A stretch of DNA of 64,000 nt from NCBI RefSeq assembly GCF_000412185.1, contig NZ_ASJA01000005.1, positions 179,173 through 243,172 on the forward strand, written 5' to 3'. Within the stretch, counting starts at the first letter, position 1. Each line of letters begins with the position of its first letter. A program made the position numbers and the translations under genes. The notes under the pieces were generated by a model. That model worked only from the letters and a program-made list of their open reading frames with translations, ran no database searches and was not told the DNA's origin. Source of the stretch: Euryhalocaulis caribicus (GTDB lineage: Bacteria; Pseudomonadota; Alphaproteobacteria; Caulobacterales; Maricaulaceae). Below, piece by piece: positions 8,569 to 16,872 of this stretch.

Positions 8569-9872
8569 TCCTCGCCCGCGAAGCGCATGGCCAGGAAGAA
8601 ACAGACGATGGCGACCGCGTAGCCGACGGGCGAGATGATGGCGATGGAATAGCGGATGCCTTCCTCGCCCGGGAACATCATGTCGGCGAGCGCGGCGACG
8701 GCCGGCGGGCCGATCACCAGCCCGACGAAATTCACCACGAACAGATAGGCCGCCGAGACGGTGGCGCGCATGCGGTTGGGCGCGATCTGTTGCAGCGCGG
8801 CGGCGGCGACCCCGATGGGCGTGGCGCCGGCGGCGAAGAAGAAGACGAAAATAAAGGCGGCCAGCCAGGGATTGGGGACCAGCGAATAGAACGCGGCGCA
8901 GACCGCGCCGACCACGGCCGCGCCGCCGCAAACCGCCATGCGGGCCTTCACCGAGCCGCCGGCCTTGTCCGACAGCCAGCCGCCGCCGATCAGGCCGATC
9001 ATGCCGCCGACGATCAGCGCGGCGCCGGTCAGATAGCCGGACTCCGCAACGCCGAAACCGTGCACGCGCACGAACAGGACGGCGGTCCATGAGACGGCGG
9101 CGAACACGGCCAGATTGACCATGCCGACGGCGAGGAAATGCATGGAGATGAAGCCGGCGCGCGACTTCAGGAAGGCAAACAGGTCCCGCAGCGTGGCGTG
9201 GTCGCCGTCCGTGACGACGCCCTTGCGCGCCGGTTCGGGCAGCATCCAGAGCATGGCGGCGATCAGCAGACCCGGCAGGCCGACCGCGATGAAGACGACG
9301 CGCCAGGGCTCCAGCTGTCCGACCAGCGGCAGGCTGAACGAGCCGGCGTTCGTGACCAGCGCCACCACCATGCCGCCCAGCAGGAAGGCCAGCCCGGCGC
9401 CGGTGGCGGAGCCGAGGCTGTAGACGCCCATGGCCAGGCCCAGGCGCTTTTTCGGGAAACTGTCGGAGATGACGGAATAGGCGGCCGGGGAGAGCGTGGC
9501 CTCGCCCACGCCGACGCCGATCCGGGCGGCGAAAAGCTGCCAGAAACTGCCCGCCATGCCGGAGGCCGCGGTCATGGCGCACCAGATGGCGGCGCCGATG
9601 CCCGCCACGCGCAAGCGGCGCGTGCGGTCGATCAGGCGGCCGATGGGCAGGCCGGCGATAGTATAGAACAGGGCGAATGCCGGCCCCATCAGGAGGCCGA
9701 TCTGGGTGTCGGTGACGTTGAATTCGGCCTTCAGGGGTTCGACCAGAAGGCTGATGATCATCCGGTCGATGAAGGAAAAGATATAGGCGAAGAAAAGAAT
9801 TGCGACCGTCGCCCATGCGATGATCGGGCGCGGATAGGAATCGTCCCGCGCGGCGGTCTCAGTCTCGGTCAT
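8565..9872 (-). CDS. MFS transporter
   Basis: A 435-residue major facilitator with about twelve hydrophobic segments. The loop between helices 2 and 3 has G-L-P-I-G-R-L-I-D-R-T-R-R (a variant of the G-x-x-x-D-R-x-G-R-R signature), and helix 4 has the R-I-G-V-G-V-G-E-A block typical of the spinster-like and hexuronate-like groups. It sits in the inner membrane. In an island with TonB receptors and CoA ligases, the simplest role is uptake of an organic acid or of the pathway substrate from the periplasm; substrate unknown. It follows the LEH-like gene by about 50 bp. Confidence 0.93.
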   Translation of the reverse strand: MTETETAARDDSYPRPIIAWATVAILFFAYIFSFIDRMIISLLVEPLKAEFNVTDTQIGLLMGPAFALFYTIAGLPIGRLIDRTRRLRVAGIGAAIWCAMTAASGMAGSFWQLFAARIGVGVGEATLSPAAYSVISDSFPKKRLGLAMGVYSLGSATGAGLAFLLGGMVVALVTNAGSFSLPLVGQLEPWRVVFIAVGLPGLLIAAMLWMLPEPARKGVVTDGDHATLRDLFAFLKSRAGFISMHFLAVGMVNLAVFAAVSWTAVLFVRVHGFGVAESGYLTGAALIVGGMIGLIGGGWLSDKAGGSVKARMAVCGGAAVVGAVCAAFYSLVPNPWLAAFIFVFFFAAGATPIGVAAAALQQIAPNRMRATVSAAYLFVVNFVGLVIGPPAVAALADMMFPGEEGIRYSIAIISPVGYAVAIVCFFLAMRFAGED

Positions 9873-9921
9873 GGGCGACGGTTCGCTTCTTGTCTGTGTG
9901 AGTCAGGTCGGAAATTGAAGC

Positions 9922-10392
9922 CTAGCGTGCTTCGGAATCAAAGTCCGTTTCGACGCCCATGGCCTCCAGAAGTTCGGCGCGGTCATAATATTCGCGCCAT
10001 TCCTGAACCTTGCCGTCCTCGATCTCGACAACGCCCACGACCGGCACTTCGCCCGCGTGGCCGTTATAGGTGAAGTCGTCGATGCGCTCCATGAAAACCA
10101 CGCCGTCGATCACGCCGAGATTCTGGATCTTCAGCTCGATCTCCTCGATGCCCTCGGCCATGTGGCCGATGCGGTTGCCAATGGCCTCGCGGCCGACGAT
10201 CGGCTCGACCATCATGGAGTGAAGCGAGCCGTCCTCGGCGAACAGGTCAACGACCTTGTCCCAGTCCTGATCGTTCCACGCCTGGATCATTTCATTGGCG
10301 ACGGCGAGCTTTTCTTCGTCCGTGTCGGCAAAGGCCGGAGCGGCGATGGCGAGCACGGCAAGGGCGGCGACGCCGCCTAGAATATTGCGCAT
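9922..10392 (-). CDS. Exported limonene-epoxide-hydrolase-like NTF2-fold protein
   Basis: A 156-residue protein. The start at 10392 has a GGAGG site and gives a clear signal peptide (M-R-N-I-L-G-G-V to A-F-A-D). The mature part resembles limonene-1,2-epoxide hydrolases, with E-R-I-D (Arg103, Asp105) matching the Arg-x-Asp of the catalytic site. The third catalytic Asp of the W-R-D-Y motif is a Glu here (W-R-E-Y, Glu134). Export is unusual for this fold. It could be a periplasmic epoxide hydrolase or isomerase, or a binding protein. It is probably co-transcribed with the MFS gene. Confidence 0.8.
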   Translation of the reverse strand: MRNILGGVAALAVLAIAAPAFADTDEEKLAVANEMIQAWNDQDWDKVVDLFAEDGSLHSMMVEPIVGREAIGNRIGHMAEGIEEIELKIQNLGVIDGVVFMERIDDFTYNGHAGEVPVVGVVEIEDGKVQEWREYYDRAELLEAMGVETDFDSEAR

Positions 10393-10472
10393 TGGAATTC
10401 CTCCCGATAAGGTTTGTTTATGCAAGTCATAGTTCCCGCACATACCGTGCGCCGTCAAGCAAGAACCGACAA

Positions 10473-11351
10473 ATGAATCTCGAACTCGATGGAAAAGCCG
10501 GCCTGATCACGGGCGCGGGCAAGGGTCTGGGCCGCGCTTATGCGCTGGCGCTGGCCAAACGCGGCGCCGCCGTGCTGGTCAATAACCGCGTGCGGGAAGG
10601 CGCGCCCGACAGCGCGGCCGCGGTGGTCGAGGAAATCCGCAGCGCTGGCGGCAAGGCAGAGATCAGCCATGTCGATGCGATGGAAAAAGGCGCGGCGGCG
10701 AAGATGGTGGAGCAGGCGCGCGAGGCGTTCGGGCGGCTGGACTATGTGATTTCCAACGCCGGCGTGGGCGAGGCGAAACGTTTTACCAAGCAGCCGGAAG
10801 AAACTTTCCGCGATATTTTCGAGCTGAACTTCTTTGCCGCCGCCGATCTGGCGCGGGCGGCGCTGCCGCATCTGGAAGAGAGCGGCGCGGGACGCATCGT
10901 GTTTTCCATGTCGACCGCCGGGATACTGGGCGCGCCGGGGATGGCGGCCTATTCCAGCTCCAAATCCGCGCTGTACGGCCTGACCCGGGCGCTGGCGTTC
11001 GAGGGCGATGGCCGGGGCGTCAAGGTCAATTCCATCGCGCCCTACGCCCATACCCAGATGACGGACGATTACATGCCGCCCAACGCCAAGCACGGCGTGG
11101 AGCCGGAGCGCGCGGCGCTGTGCGCGACATGGCTGGCCAGCCCCGCCTGCACGGCGAACGGTGAAGTCTTCATCGCCGGCGCGGACCGCGTGCGCCGGGC
11201 GCGCTTCCTGACCTCGGAGGCGGTGATCATCCCGGCCGACGCCAGCGACGAGGCAACCGACGCCGGCATGAAGGAAGCGTCCCACAAGGACGCCACCCAT
11301 TCAGCCGGGACGGCGCAGGACGATTTCCTGGAACTGTTGAATACGCTCTAG
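10473..11351 (+). CDS. SDR family NAD(P)-dependent oxidoreductase
   Basis: A 292-residue short-chain dehydrogenase with T-G-A-G-K-G-L-G at residues 13-20, S-N-A-G at 94-97, and catalytic Ser147, Tyr160 and Lys164. The T-G-A-G-x-G-L-G-R-A-Y-A start resembles the 3-hydroxyacyl-CoA dehydrogenase domain of MFE-2-type proteins, which would suit a beta-oxidation-like step. The ATG at 10473 aligns with normal SDR N-termini; a longer frame from 10392 adds 27 unconserved residues. The C-terminal 60 residues go beyond the usual SDR length and are unassigned. It is divergent from the LEH-like gene, with only 80 bp between. Confidence 0.9.
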   Translation: MNLELDGKAGLITGAGKGLGRAYALALAKRGAAVLVNNRVREGAPDSAAAVVEEIRSAGGKAEISHVDAMEKGAAAKMVEQAREAFGRLDYVISNAGVGEAKRFTKQPEETFRDIFELNFFAAADLARAALPHLEESGAGRIVFSMSTAGILGAPGMAAYSSSKSALYGLTRALAFEGDGRGVKVNSIAPYAHTQMTDDYMPPNAKHGVEPERAALCATWLASPACTANGEVFIAGADRVRRARFLTSEAVIIPADASDEATDAGMKEASHKDATHSAGTAQDDFLELLNTL

Positions 11352-11362
11352 ATCATGCCGCG

Positions 11363-14300
11363 TCAGAACAGCCAGGCGTCCATATCGGCGTGTGGCGCAT
11401 GAAACAGGGTCGCGTCCGCAAAGTCCGGCAGAGGCGCAGCGGTCGTTTCCCCTGCGAAGCCTCCGCCGCCCGCATCTTCCGGATCGTCCGGCCGGGCCAG
11501 GGCGGCTAGGGCCGCTTCGGCGCCGGCGCCTTCACTCACGTCGGTAACGGTGACCGCGACAAGCTGGCTGTCCGTCAGACCGCCGCTATCGGTGACCGAG
11601 ATTTCAACTTCATAATCGTTGAACCCGTCCGCATCGCCCGGCGTCTCGAAATCCGGTGCCGAGGCGAAGCTGAGCGCGCCTGTGGCCGCGTCGATCACGA
11701 AAGCGGCGGCGTCCGCGCCGCCAGTGATCGAGTAGGTCAGCGTATCGGTGGAATCTGGGTCGGCGGCGGCGGCGGAATAGCCTGTATCGGTCTGACCTTC
11801 GCCGACCGAGACATAGGCGTCCGCGGCCACATTGGCGCGGCCATAGATGACATAGGCATCGCCCTCGCCCGGGGCCGGGACAATGATGTCGTCGAAGCCG
11901 TCATTATCGATGTCGCCCGCCGCGGAAACCGCGAAGCCGGTCGAGGAGCCGAGAATATCGCTGTCGATCACGAAACCCTGATCGCCGGTCAGATTGTCCA
12001 GATCGACCACTTGCCGGCCTGTCCCGTCCACAGAGCCGAAGCCGTTATCGCCGCCGAACAGGACATAGGCCTTGCCGATGGATCCGCCGAAGGGAAGCGC
12101 GGCCCCGATGATCAGATCATCGAACCCGTCGCCATTCATGTCGCCGGCGGAGGACACCGCAATGCCGGTATAGTTGTTCGCGACGCCCTGGATCACGAAG
12201 CCGGCTTCAGGTGAAAGGCCCGTCATGTCCACGACCGACCGGCCCGTGCCGTTCACGGTTCCAAAGCCCTGATCGCCGCCGAACAGGACATAGGCCTCGC
12301 CGGCGTAAGAACCGCCATCACCGCCGGCGGGCGCCCCGACGATGATGTCGTCGAAGCCGTCGCCATCGATGTCCCCGGCGTTGGAAACGGACCGGCCCAG
12401 CCCGTCAAGGCTCTCATCGCCCTGGATGATGAATCCCTCCTCAGGGGCCAGGTTCGTCAGATCTATGACCTGCCGCCCGTCGCCGTCGGGGGAGCCAAAT
12501 CCGCCGTCAGACCCGAAGATGACATAAGCCTCGCCTGCCATCGCGCCGCCGTCGCCGCCGTAATCGGCGCCGACGATCACATCGGCCAGACCATCGCCAT
12601 TGATGTCGCCGGCACCGGAAACCGAGTAGCCCATCGAGTCGTCCGCCGCGTCCCCCTTGATGACGAAACCCTGATCGGCGGTCAGGGTCGCGGCGTTTAC
12701 AATGTCCGCGCCGGATCCGCCGATCGCGCCGAACCCGTCCTCGGAGCCGAAAATAACATAAGCCTCGCCCTCAGAATTATTGGCGCCGAAAGCGCCCACG
12801 ATGACATCGTCGAGGCCGTCTCCGTTGACGTCTCCGGCTGAAGCCGACGAAAACCCGGTGGAGTTATAATCCGCGCTGCCCTGGATGATGAATCCGTCTT
12901 CCGCGTCGAGGTCCGCGAGGTCAATCACCGCGCGGCCCGTGCCGTCGACCGCGCCCAGGGCCTCCGTGGAGCCGAAGATCACATAGGCCTTGCCGGGTCC
13001 CGCGCCGAAGAAGCCGTTCAGATACGGCGCGCCGACGATCATATCGTCGATGCCGTCGCCATTGATGTCGCCCGCCGAGGAAACCGAGGCCCCGGTAATG
13101 TCATAGCCGTTCGCGCCCTGCAGGATGAAACCCTCATCCGGCGCGAGACTGGTCATGTCCAGGACGTTGCGGCCGGATCCGTCAGCGGTTCCAAAGCCGC
13201 TGTCGCCGCCGAACACGACATAGGCCTCGCCCGCGATGATGCCGCCGTCATAGCCATAGGCGGCGCCGACGATCATGTCGTCGAACCCGTCGCCATTGAT
13301 ATCTCCGGCCGAAGATGAGCTGATCCCGAAGATGTCGTAGGCCGTATCACCGCGCAGGATGAAACCTTGCTGCGGCGACAGGGTTTCCACGTCGATGATC
13401 TCCGCCGCGCCCGCGGCCAGAACCGGCGCCTCGTTCTGATCGGTCACATTGATGGTGACCGCCTGCGCATCGGTCAGCCCGCCATTATCGGTGGCGGTGA
13501 TTTCGACCTCGTAGGCGTTGTCGCCGTCGTCATCGCCCGGATTCTCGAAATCCGGCGCGGCATTGAAGGTCAGTTCGCCGGTGTCCGCGTCAATGGAGAA
13601 CAGCGCCGCGTCCACGCCGCCGGAGATGGAAAAGACAACATCGTCGCCCGCGTCGGGCTGCGCCGCCGCCGTGTAGCCGGCGTCTGTCTGGTTTTCCGCC
13701 GCGCTGGCCGAGCCGCCGGAGGTGATGACCGGCGTCTCGTCGGCGTTCGTCACGGTCACCGTTACGCTCTGGCTGCCGCTCAGCGCATCATCGTCGGTGG
13801 CGGTGATGACCAGCTCATAGGCATTGTCGCCGTCATCATCGCCGAGGTTTTCGAAGTCCGGGGCGACGTTGAAGGTGAGCTCGCCCGTATCGGAGTCGAT
13901 GGAAAACAGGGCGGCGTCCGCGCCGCCGGTAATGGAGAAGCTTATGACGGAGCCCGGGTCGTCATCGGCAGTCGCCGTGTAACCGGTGTCGGTTTCGTTC
14001 TCCGCCAAGGAGGCCGTTCCGCCCGAGGTGATCACGGGAGCGCCGTTCACCCCGCCCACCGTGATTGTCACTGTCGCCTGGTCCATGGCGAAGGGCGAAG
14101 ACGTGCTGCGGGCCTGATAGGTGAAAGTCTCGGTAGCGAATTCGCCGTCCGTCAAATCGTCAAAGGCGCCGTTGGCGTCGTAATCAAACGTGCCGTCTTC
14201 ATAGACGGTCAGCAGCGCGCCGGAATCCAGCGTGATGGTCTCGCCAACATCGGCAAAGGACCCGTTGACCGAGGCAATCTCCAGGTCGCCGATGGTTTGT

Positions 14301-14485
14301 TCGCTATCGGCGCCGGAGCCGTTGTCGGCGAAGAGGTCGCCATTGAGCACCGCGTCGGCGTCCGCGTCCAGCGCGTCGTCCCGGGCTTTCACGCCGGCGG
14401 CGTCCTTGCGGTCGTTTATGCGGTCGCGGATCCGGTCGAGGACAGGAAACTGGCCGGGTTCGGTTTCAAGAAAAGTAAAGAGCAT
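11363..14485 (-). CDS. Large FG-GAP / cadherin-like repeat protein, probable type I secretion substrate
   Basis: About 1,040 residues from the ATG at 14485; a TTG at 14512 is an alternative start. There is no N-terminal signal peptide. The order is a VCBS-like domain (about residues 40-145), two cadherin-like domains with A-E-N-x-T-D-x-G-Y and I-D-x-D-T-G-E-L (about 150-355), seven FG-GAP repeats with D-x-N-G-D-G-x-x-D calcium loops (about 365-880), a third cadherin-like domain, and a Gly/Ala tail. The last residues, D-A-W-L-F, fit the short hydrophobic end of many type I secretion signals. The protein is very acidic and probably calcium-stabilised, secreted or surface-attached. No HlyB/HlyD/TolC genes are adjacent. 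Confidence 0.87.
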   Translation of the reverse strand: MLFTFLETEPGQFPVLDRIRDRINDRKDAAGVKARDDALDADADAVLNGDLFADNGSGADSEQTIGDLEIASVNGSFADVGETITLDSGALLTVYEDGTFDYDANGAFDDLTDGEFATETFTYQARSTSSPFAMDQATVTITVGGVNGAPVITSGGTASLAENETDTGYTATADDDPGSVISFSITGGADAALFSIDSDTGELTFNVAPDFENLGDDDGDNAYELVITATDDDALSGSQSVTVTVTNADETPVITSGGSASAAENQTDAGYTAAAQPDAGDDVVFSISGGVDAALFSIDADTGELTFNAAPDFENPGDDDGDNAYEVEITATDNGGLTDAQAVTINVTDQNEAPVLAAGAAEIIDVETLSPQQGFILRGDTAYDIFGISSSSAGDINGDGFDDMIVGAAYGYDGGIIAGEAYVVFGGDSGFGTADGSGRNVLDMTSLAPDEGFILQGANGYDITGASVSSAGDINGDGIDDMIVGAPYLNGFFGAGPGKAYVIFGSTEALGAVDGTGRAVIDLADLDAEDGFIIQGSADYNSTGFSSASAGDVNGDGLDDVIVGAFGANNSEGEAYVIFGSEDGFGAIGGSGADIVNAATLTADQGFVIKGDAADDSMGYSVSGAGDINGDGLADVIVGADYGGDGGAMAGEAYVIFGSDGGFGSPDGDGRQVIDLTNLAPEEGFIIQGDESLDGLGRSVSNAGDIDGDGFDDIIVGAPAGGDGGSYAGEAYVLFGGDQGFGTVNGTGRSVVDMTGLSPEAGFVIQGVANNYTGIAVSSAGDMNGDGFDDLIIGAALPFGGSIGKAYVLFGGDNGFGSVDGTGRQVVDLDNLTGDQGFVIDSDILGSSTGFAVSAAGDIDNDGFDDIIVPAPGEGDAYVIYGRANVAADAYVSVGEGQTDTGYSAAAADPDSTDTLTYSITGGADAAAFVIDAATGALSFASAPDFETPGDADGFNDYEVEISVTDSGGLTDSQLVAVTVTDVSEGAGAEAALAALARPDDPEDAGGGGFAGETTAAPLPDFADATLFHAPHADMDAWLF

Positions 14486-14608
14486 GGGCGGCGGCACCTG
14501 CTGAAATGACAAGATGGAATTTCGCCGCAGAATGTCACAAACACAGAACGGATGTTAGGCATACCCGCTATGATTCCGTGCGCGATTTGTCGCACCTGTG
14601 TTTGCACT

Positions 14609-15019
14609 TTAACCGACCAGCGGCTTCACCCATTCGGGCAGGCCGTCGCCGTCCTTGATCATCTTGACTAGGCCGAGATCGACATAGTCGCGCCAGTTTT
14701 TGATCTTGCCGTCCTCGAATTCGAAGACGCCCATATAGGGGGTCTGGATGCGCGTGCCTTCGGCGTCGACATAATCGTCCACGCCTTCAACCATCACGCG
14801 GTCGCCGTCTTGGGTCCAGTGGCGGATAAACCAGCGGATCTCGGTCTGGCCGGCGCCGAATTTTTCCAGGAAACGGCGCACCCAGTCCTTGCCCTCCAGC
14901 GGGCGGGAGCCGACGTGGTAGTGATAGACGACATCATCATGCAGCTGGTCCAGAACGCCGTCGAGGTCGCCTTTTTTCCAGCAATCGATGACGGTCTGGA
15001 TGGTGTCGATATGCGCCAT
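14609..15019 (-). CDS. Limonene-epoxide-hydrolase-like / SnoaL-like NTF2-fold protein
   Basis: A 136-residue NTF2-fold protein without a signal peptide. The C-terminal half has the limonene-epoxide-hydrolase layout: an E-G-V-D segment where the family has E-R-V-D, then F-E-F-E-D-G-K-I and W-R-D-Y-V-D. Asp81 and Asp111 are present, but the catalytic Arg position is Gly79. That makes true epoxide hydrolase activity doubtful. Its start abuts the thiolase stop directly (15019/15020), making it the last gene of the leftward nitronate-monooxygenase operon. Confidence 0.82.
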   Translation of the reverse strand: MAHIDTIQTVIDCWKKGDLDGVLDQLHDDVVYHYHVGSRPLEGKDWVRRFLEKFGAGQTEIRWFIRHWTQDGDRVMVEGVDDYVDAEGTRIQTPYMGVFEFEDGKIKNWRDYVDLGLVKMIKDGDGLPEWVKPLVG

Positions 15020-16258
15020 TTAAGCTGCCTCTCCGCGGCCGATGACGAAGCTGACCGCCGTGGTCGCGCTGCCGCCGATATTGAGGGTCTGAACGCGCTC
15101 CACGCCGTCCACCTGATAGCCGCCCGCCTGACGGGTGACCTGTTTGAAACCGTCCAGCGCCATGCGCACGCCGGTCGCGCCGACCGGGTGGCCGGTTCCG
15201 ATCAGGCCGCCTGACGGGTTGATCGGCTTTTCGCCGTCTATGGCGATAACGCCGTCCTCCACCGCTTTCCAGCTTTCGCCCGGCGCGGTCAGGCCGAAAT
15301 GGTCGATGGCCATGTATTCGGTGGTGGTGAAGCAGTCATGGGTTTCGATGACGTCCACCGCGTCCAGCGTCGTGCCCGCGCGCGACTGGGCGTCCACCAC
15401 GGTCTGGCGGATATGGGGGAAGATATAGGGGCTGTTGCCGCCGGCATCGATCTTCGCCTGATAGGCGATGGGGGCGGAGTGATGGCCCCAGCCCTCGATC
15501 TTGGCGAGGTCCTCCAGCTTCAGGCCGCGCTGCTTGGCGTAGGCGCGGGCCTTGTCCTCGGATGCCAGGAAGGCGACGGCGACGCCATCGGTGATCTGGC
15601 CGCAATCCTGTTTGCGGATGCGCCCGTCGATGACCGGGTTGGCCTCGTCGTCCGTGGTGAAGCTGGCCTCGGTGAATTCCCATTTGCGGGTCTGGGCGTT
15701 CGGGTTGCGGCGGGCGTTCTCGAAATTGGTTTTCGCGATGCCGGCCAGATGCTCATGCTTCAGGCCGTAGCGGCGGTCATATTCGTCGCCCAGCTTGGCG
15801 AAGATGTGCGGCCAGGGCATGGCCACGCCCTCGAACTCGTGGCCCGACCAGATGGCCGCGCCCAGATGACCCGCGGCCTCGATGCCCGGGACATTGCGCA
15901 TCTGCTCCAGCCCGACGACGCAGGCGAGGTCATAGCGTCCGGCCTCGATCTCGGCCGAGGCGGCGAGAAGGGCGATGCTGCCCGAGGCGCAGGCCGCTTC
16001 GTGGCGTCCGGTGGGCAGGTCGGCCCATTCCTCCCGGCACATGCCGAAGAAGCCGCCCATCAGGCCCTGATGGTTGAAAAGCTCGCCCACGAAATTGCCG
16101 ACATGGCCGGTCTCGACATCCGCCGGGTCGATGCCGGTGGCGTCCAGCGCGTGGTCCACGGCGTCCTTGAAGGCGGCCATGATGTCCTTGTCCTGGCGCA
16201 TCCAGTTTTCGCTGAAATCGCTTTGCCAGCCGCCAAGAATGTAAACGGGACGGGTCAT
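15020..16258 (-). CDS. SCP2-type thiolase (acetyl-CoA acyltransferase)
   Basis: A 412-residue thiolase-fold enzyme. The nucleophile Cys90 is in E-A-A-C-A-S-G. An H-D-C-F-T-T-T-E block and N-P-S-G-G-L-I-G-T-G-H-P-x-G-A-T-G with His357 follow. The C-terminal Cys of classical thiolases is replaced in L-N-I-G-G-S-A. This is the pattern of the SCP-x/SCP2-type thiolases, several of which act on bulky substrates such as sterol side chains. In this operon it could release acetyl- or propionyl-CoA from a CoA ester made by the neighbouring ligase. Cytoplasmic. Confidence 0.92.
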   Translation of the reverse strand: MTRPVYILGGWQSDFSENWMRQDKDIMAAFKDAVDHALDATGIDPADVETGHVGNFVGELFNHQGLMGGFFGMCREEWADLPTGRHEAACASGSIALLAASAEIEAGRYDLACVVGLEQMRNVPGIEAAGHLGAAIWSGHEFEGVAMPWPHIFAKLGDEYDRRYGLKHEHLAGIAKTNFENARRNPNAQTRKWEFTEASFTTDDEANPVIDGRIRKQDCGQITDGVAVAFLASEDKARAYAKQRGLKLEDLAKIEGWGHHSAPIAYQAKIDAGGNSPYIFPHIRQTVVDAQSRAGTTLDAVDVIETHDCFTTTEYMAIDHFGLTAPGESWKAVEDGVIAIDGEKPINPSGGLIGTGHPVGATGVRMALDGFKQVTRQAGGYQVDGVERVQTLNIGGSATTAVSFVIGRGEAA

Positions 16259-16275
16259 TTAAAGCCTCCTTTGGC

Positions 16276-16872
16276 CTAATTCTGCGCCAGCCATGCGTCG
16301 AGGGAATCGAGGCGGTCCGCGCCCCAGAACAACTCGTCGCCGACGGTGAAGCTGGGGGCGCCGAAGACGCCCTTGGCCTTGGCGGCCTCGGTTTCCTCGA
16401 TCAGGCGGGACTTGATGGCGGGCTCGGCGATGCCGTCCTTGAAGGCGGCGGCGTCCGCGCCGACCGATTTTGCGGCGTCCGCCAGCGTGTCCGGATCATC
16501 GACGGCCTGACCCTTGCCGAAGACGGTCTCGAAAACCGCGGCGACATAGGGCTGGGCGAGGTCCGGCGCGTTGGCGTCCAGCCAGTAGAAGCCGCGCGCG
16601 GCGGGAATGGAATTGTAAGGGAAGGGCTTGGGCCAGGCGTAAGGCTTGCCCAGCAGGGCGGCCTGCCGCTCCACGTCATGGAAGATGTATGAGCCCTTGT
16701 CCGTGCCCGGCATGTCCGGGGCGTGGCCGCGCTCCTTGAAGATCGCGCCCAGCGCGATGGGGCGGTGCACCAGGTCGCGCATATGCTTGCCCGCGACCGC
16801 GCCGATGCGGTCATAGGCGAAATAGGAATAGCTCGACGAGAAGTCGAAATAGAAATGGACGGGATCAGCCAT
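16276..16872 (-). CDS. 2-hydroxychromene-2-carboxylate isomerase-like DsbA-family protein
   Basis: A 198-residue thioredoxin-fold protein of the kappa-GST/DsbA branch. The N-terminal F-Y-F-D-F-S-S-S-Y-S segment places serines at the position of the catalytic Ser of the isomerase (no C-x-x-C). The C-terminal F-G-A-P-S-F and F-W-G-A-D-R-L-D blocks are typical. Known members isomerise 2-hydroxychromene-2-carboxylate in naphthalene-type degradation using glutathione, but many homologues have unknown substrates. It overlaps the ligase stop by 1 bp (16872) and lies 17 bp before the thiolase. Confidence 0.9.
   Translation of the reverse strand: MADPVHFYFDFSSSYSYFAYDRIGAVAGKHMRDLVHRPIALGAIFKERGHAPDMPGTDKGSYIFHDVERQAALLGKPYAWPKPFPYNSIPAARGFYWLDANAPDLAQPYVAAVFETVFGKGQAVDDPDTLADAAKSVGADAAAFKDGIAEPAIKSRLIEETEAAKAKGVFGAPSFTVGDELFWGADRLDSLDAWLAQN

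Noticed and set aside
11890..13290. Tandem DNA repeat or CRISPR-like periodicity in the large surface-protein gene
   Set aside because: The period of about 190-200 bp follows the FG-GAP protein repeats in frame, and the units diverge at synonymous sites.
16276..16872. Disulphide oxidoreductase (DsbA) assignment
   Set aside because: No C-x-x-C motif and no signal peptide; the Ser-rich N-terminus and C-terminal blocks fit the HCCA isomerase branch.
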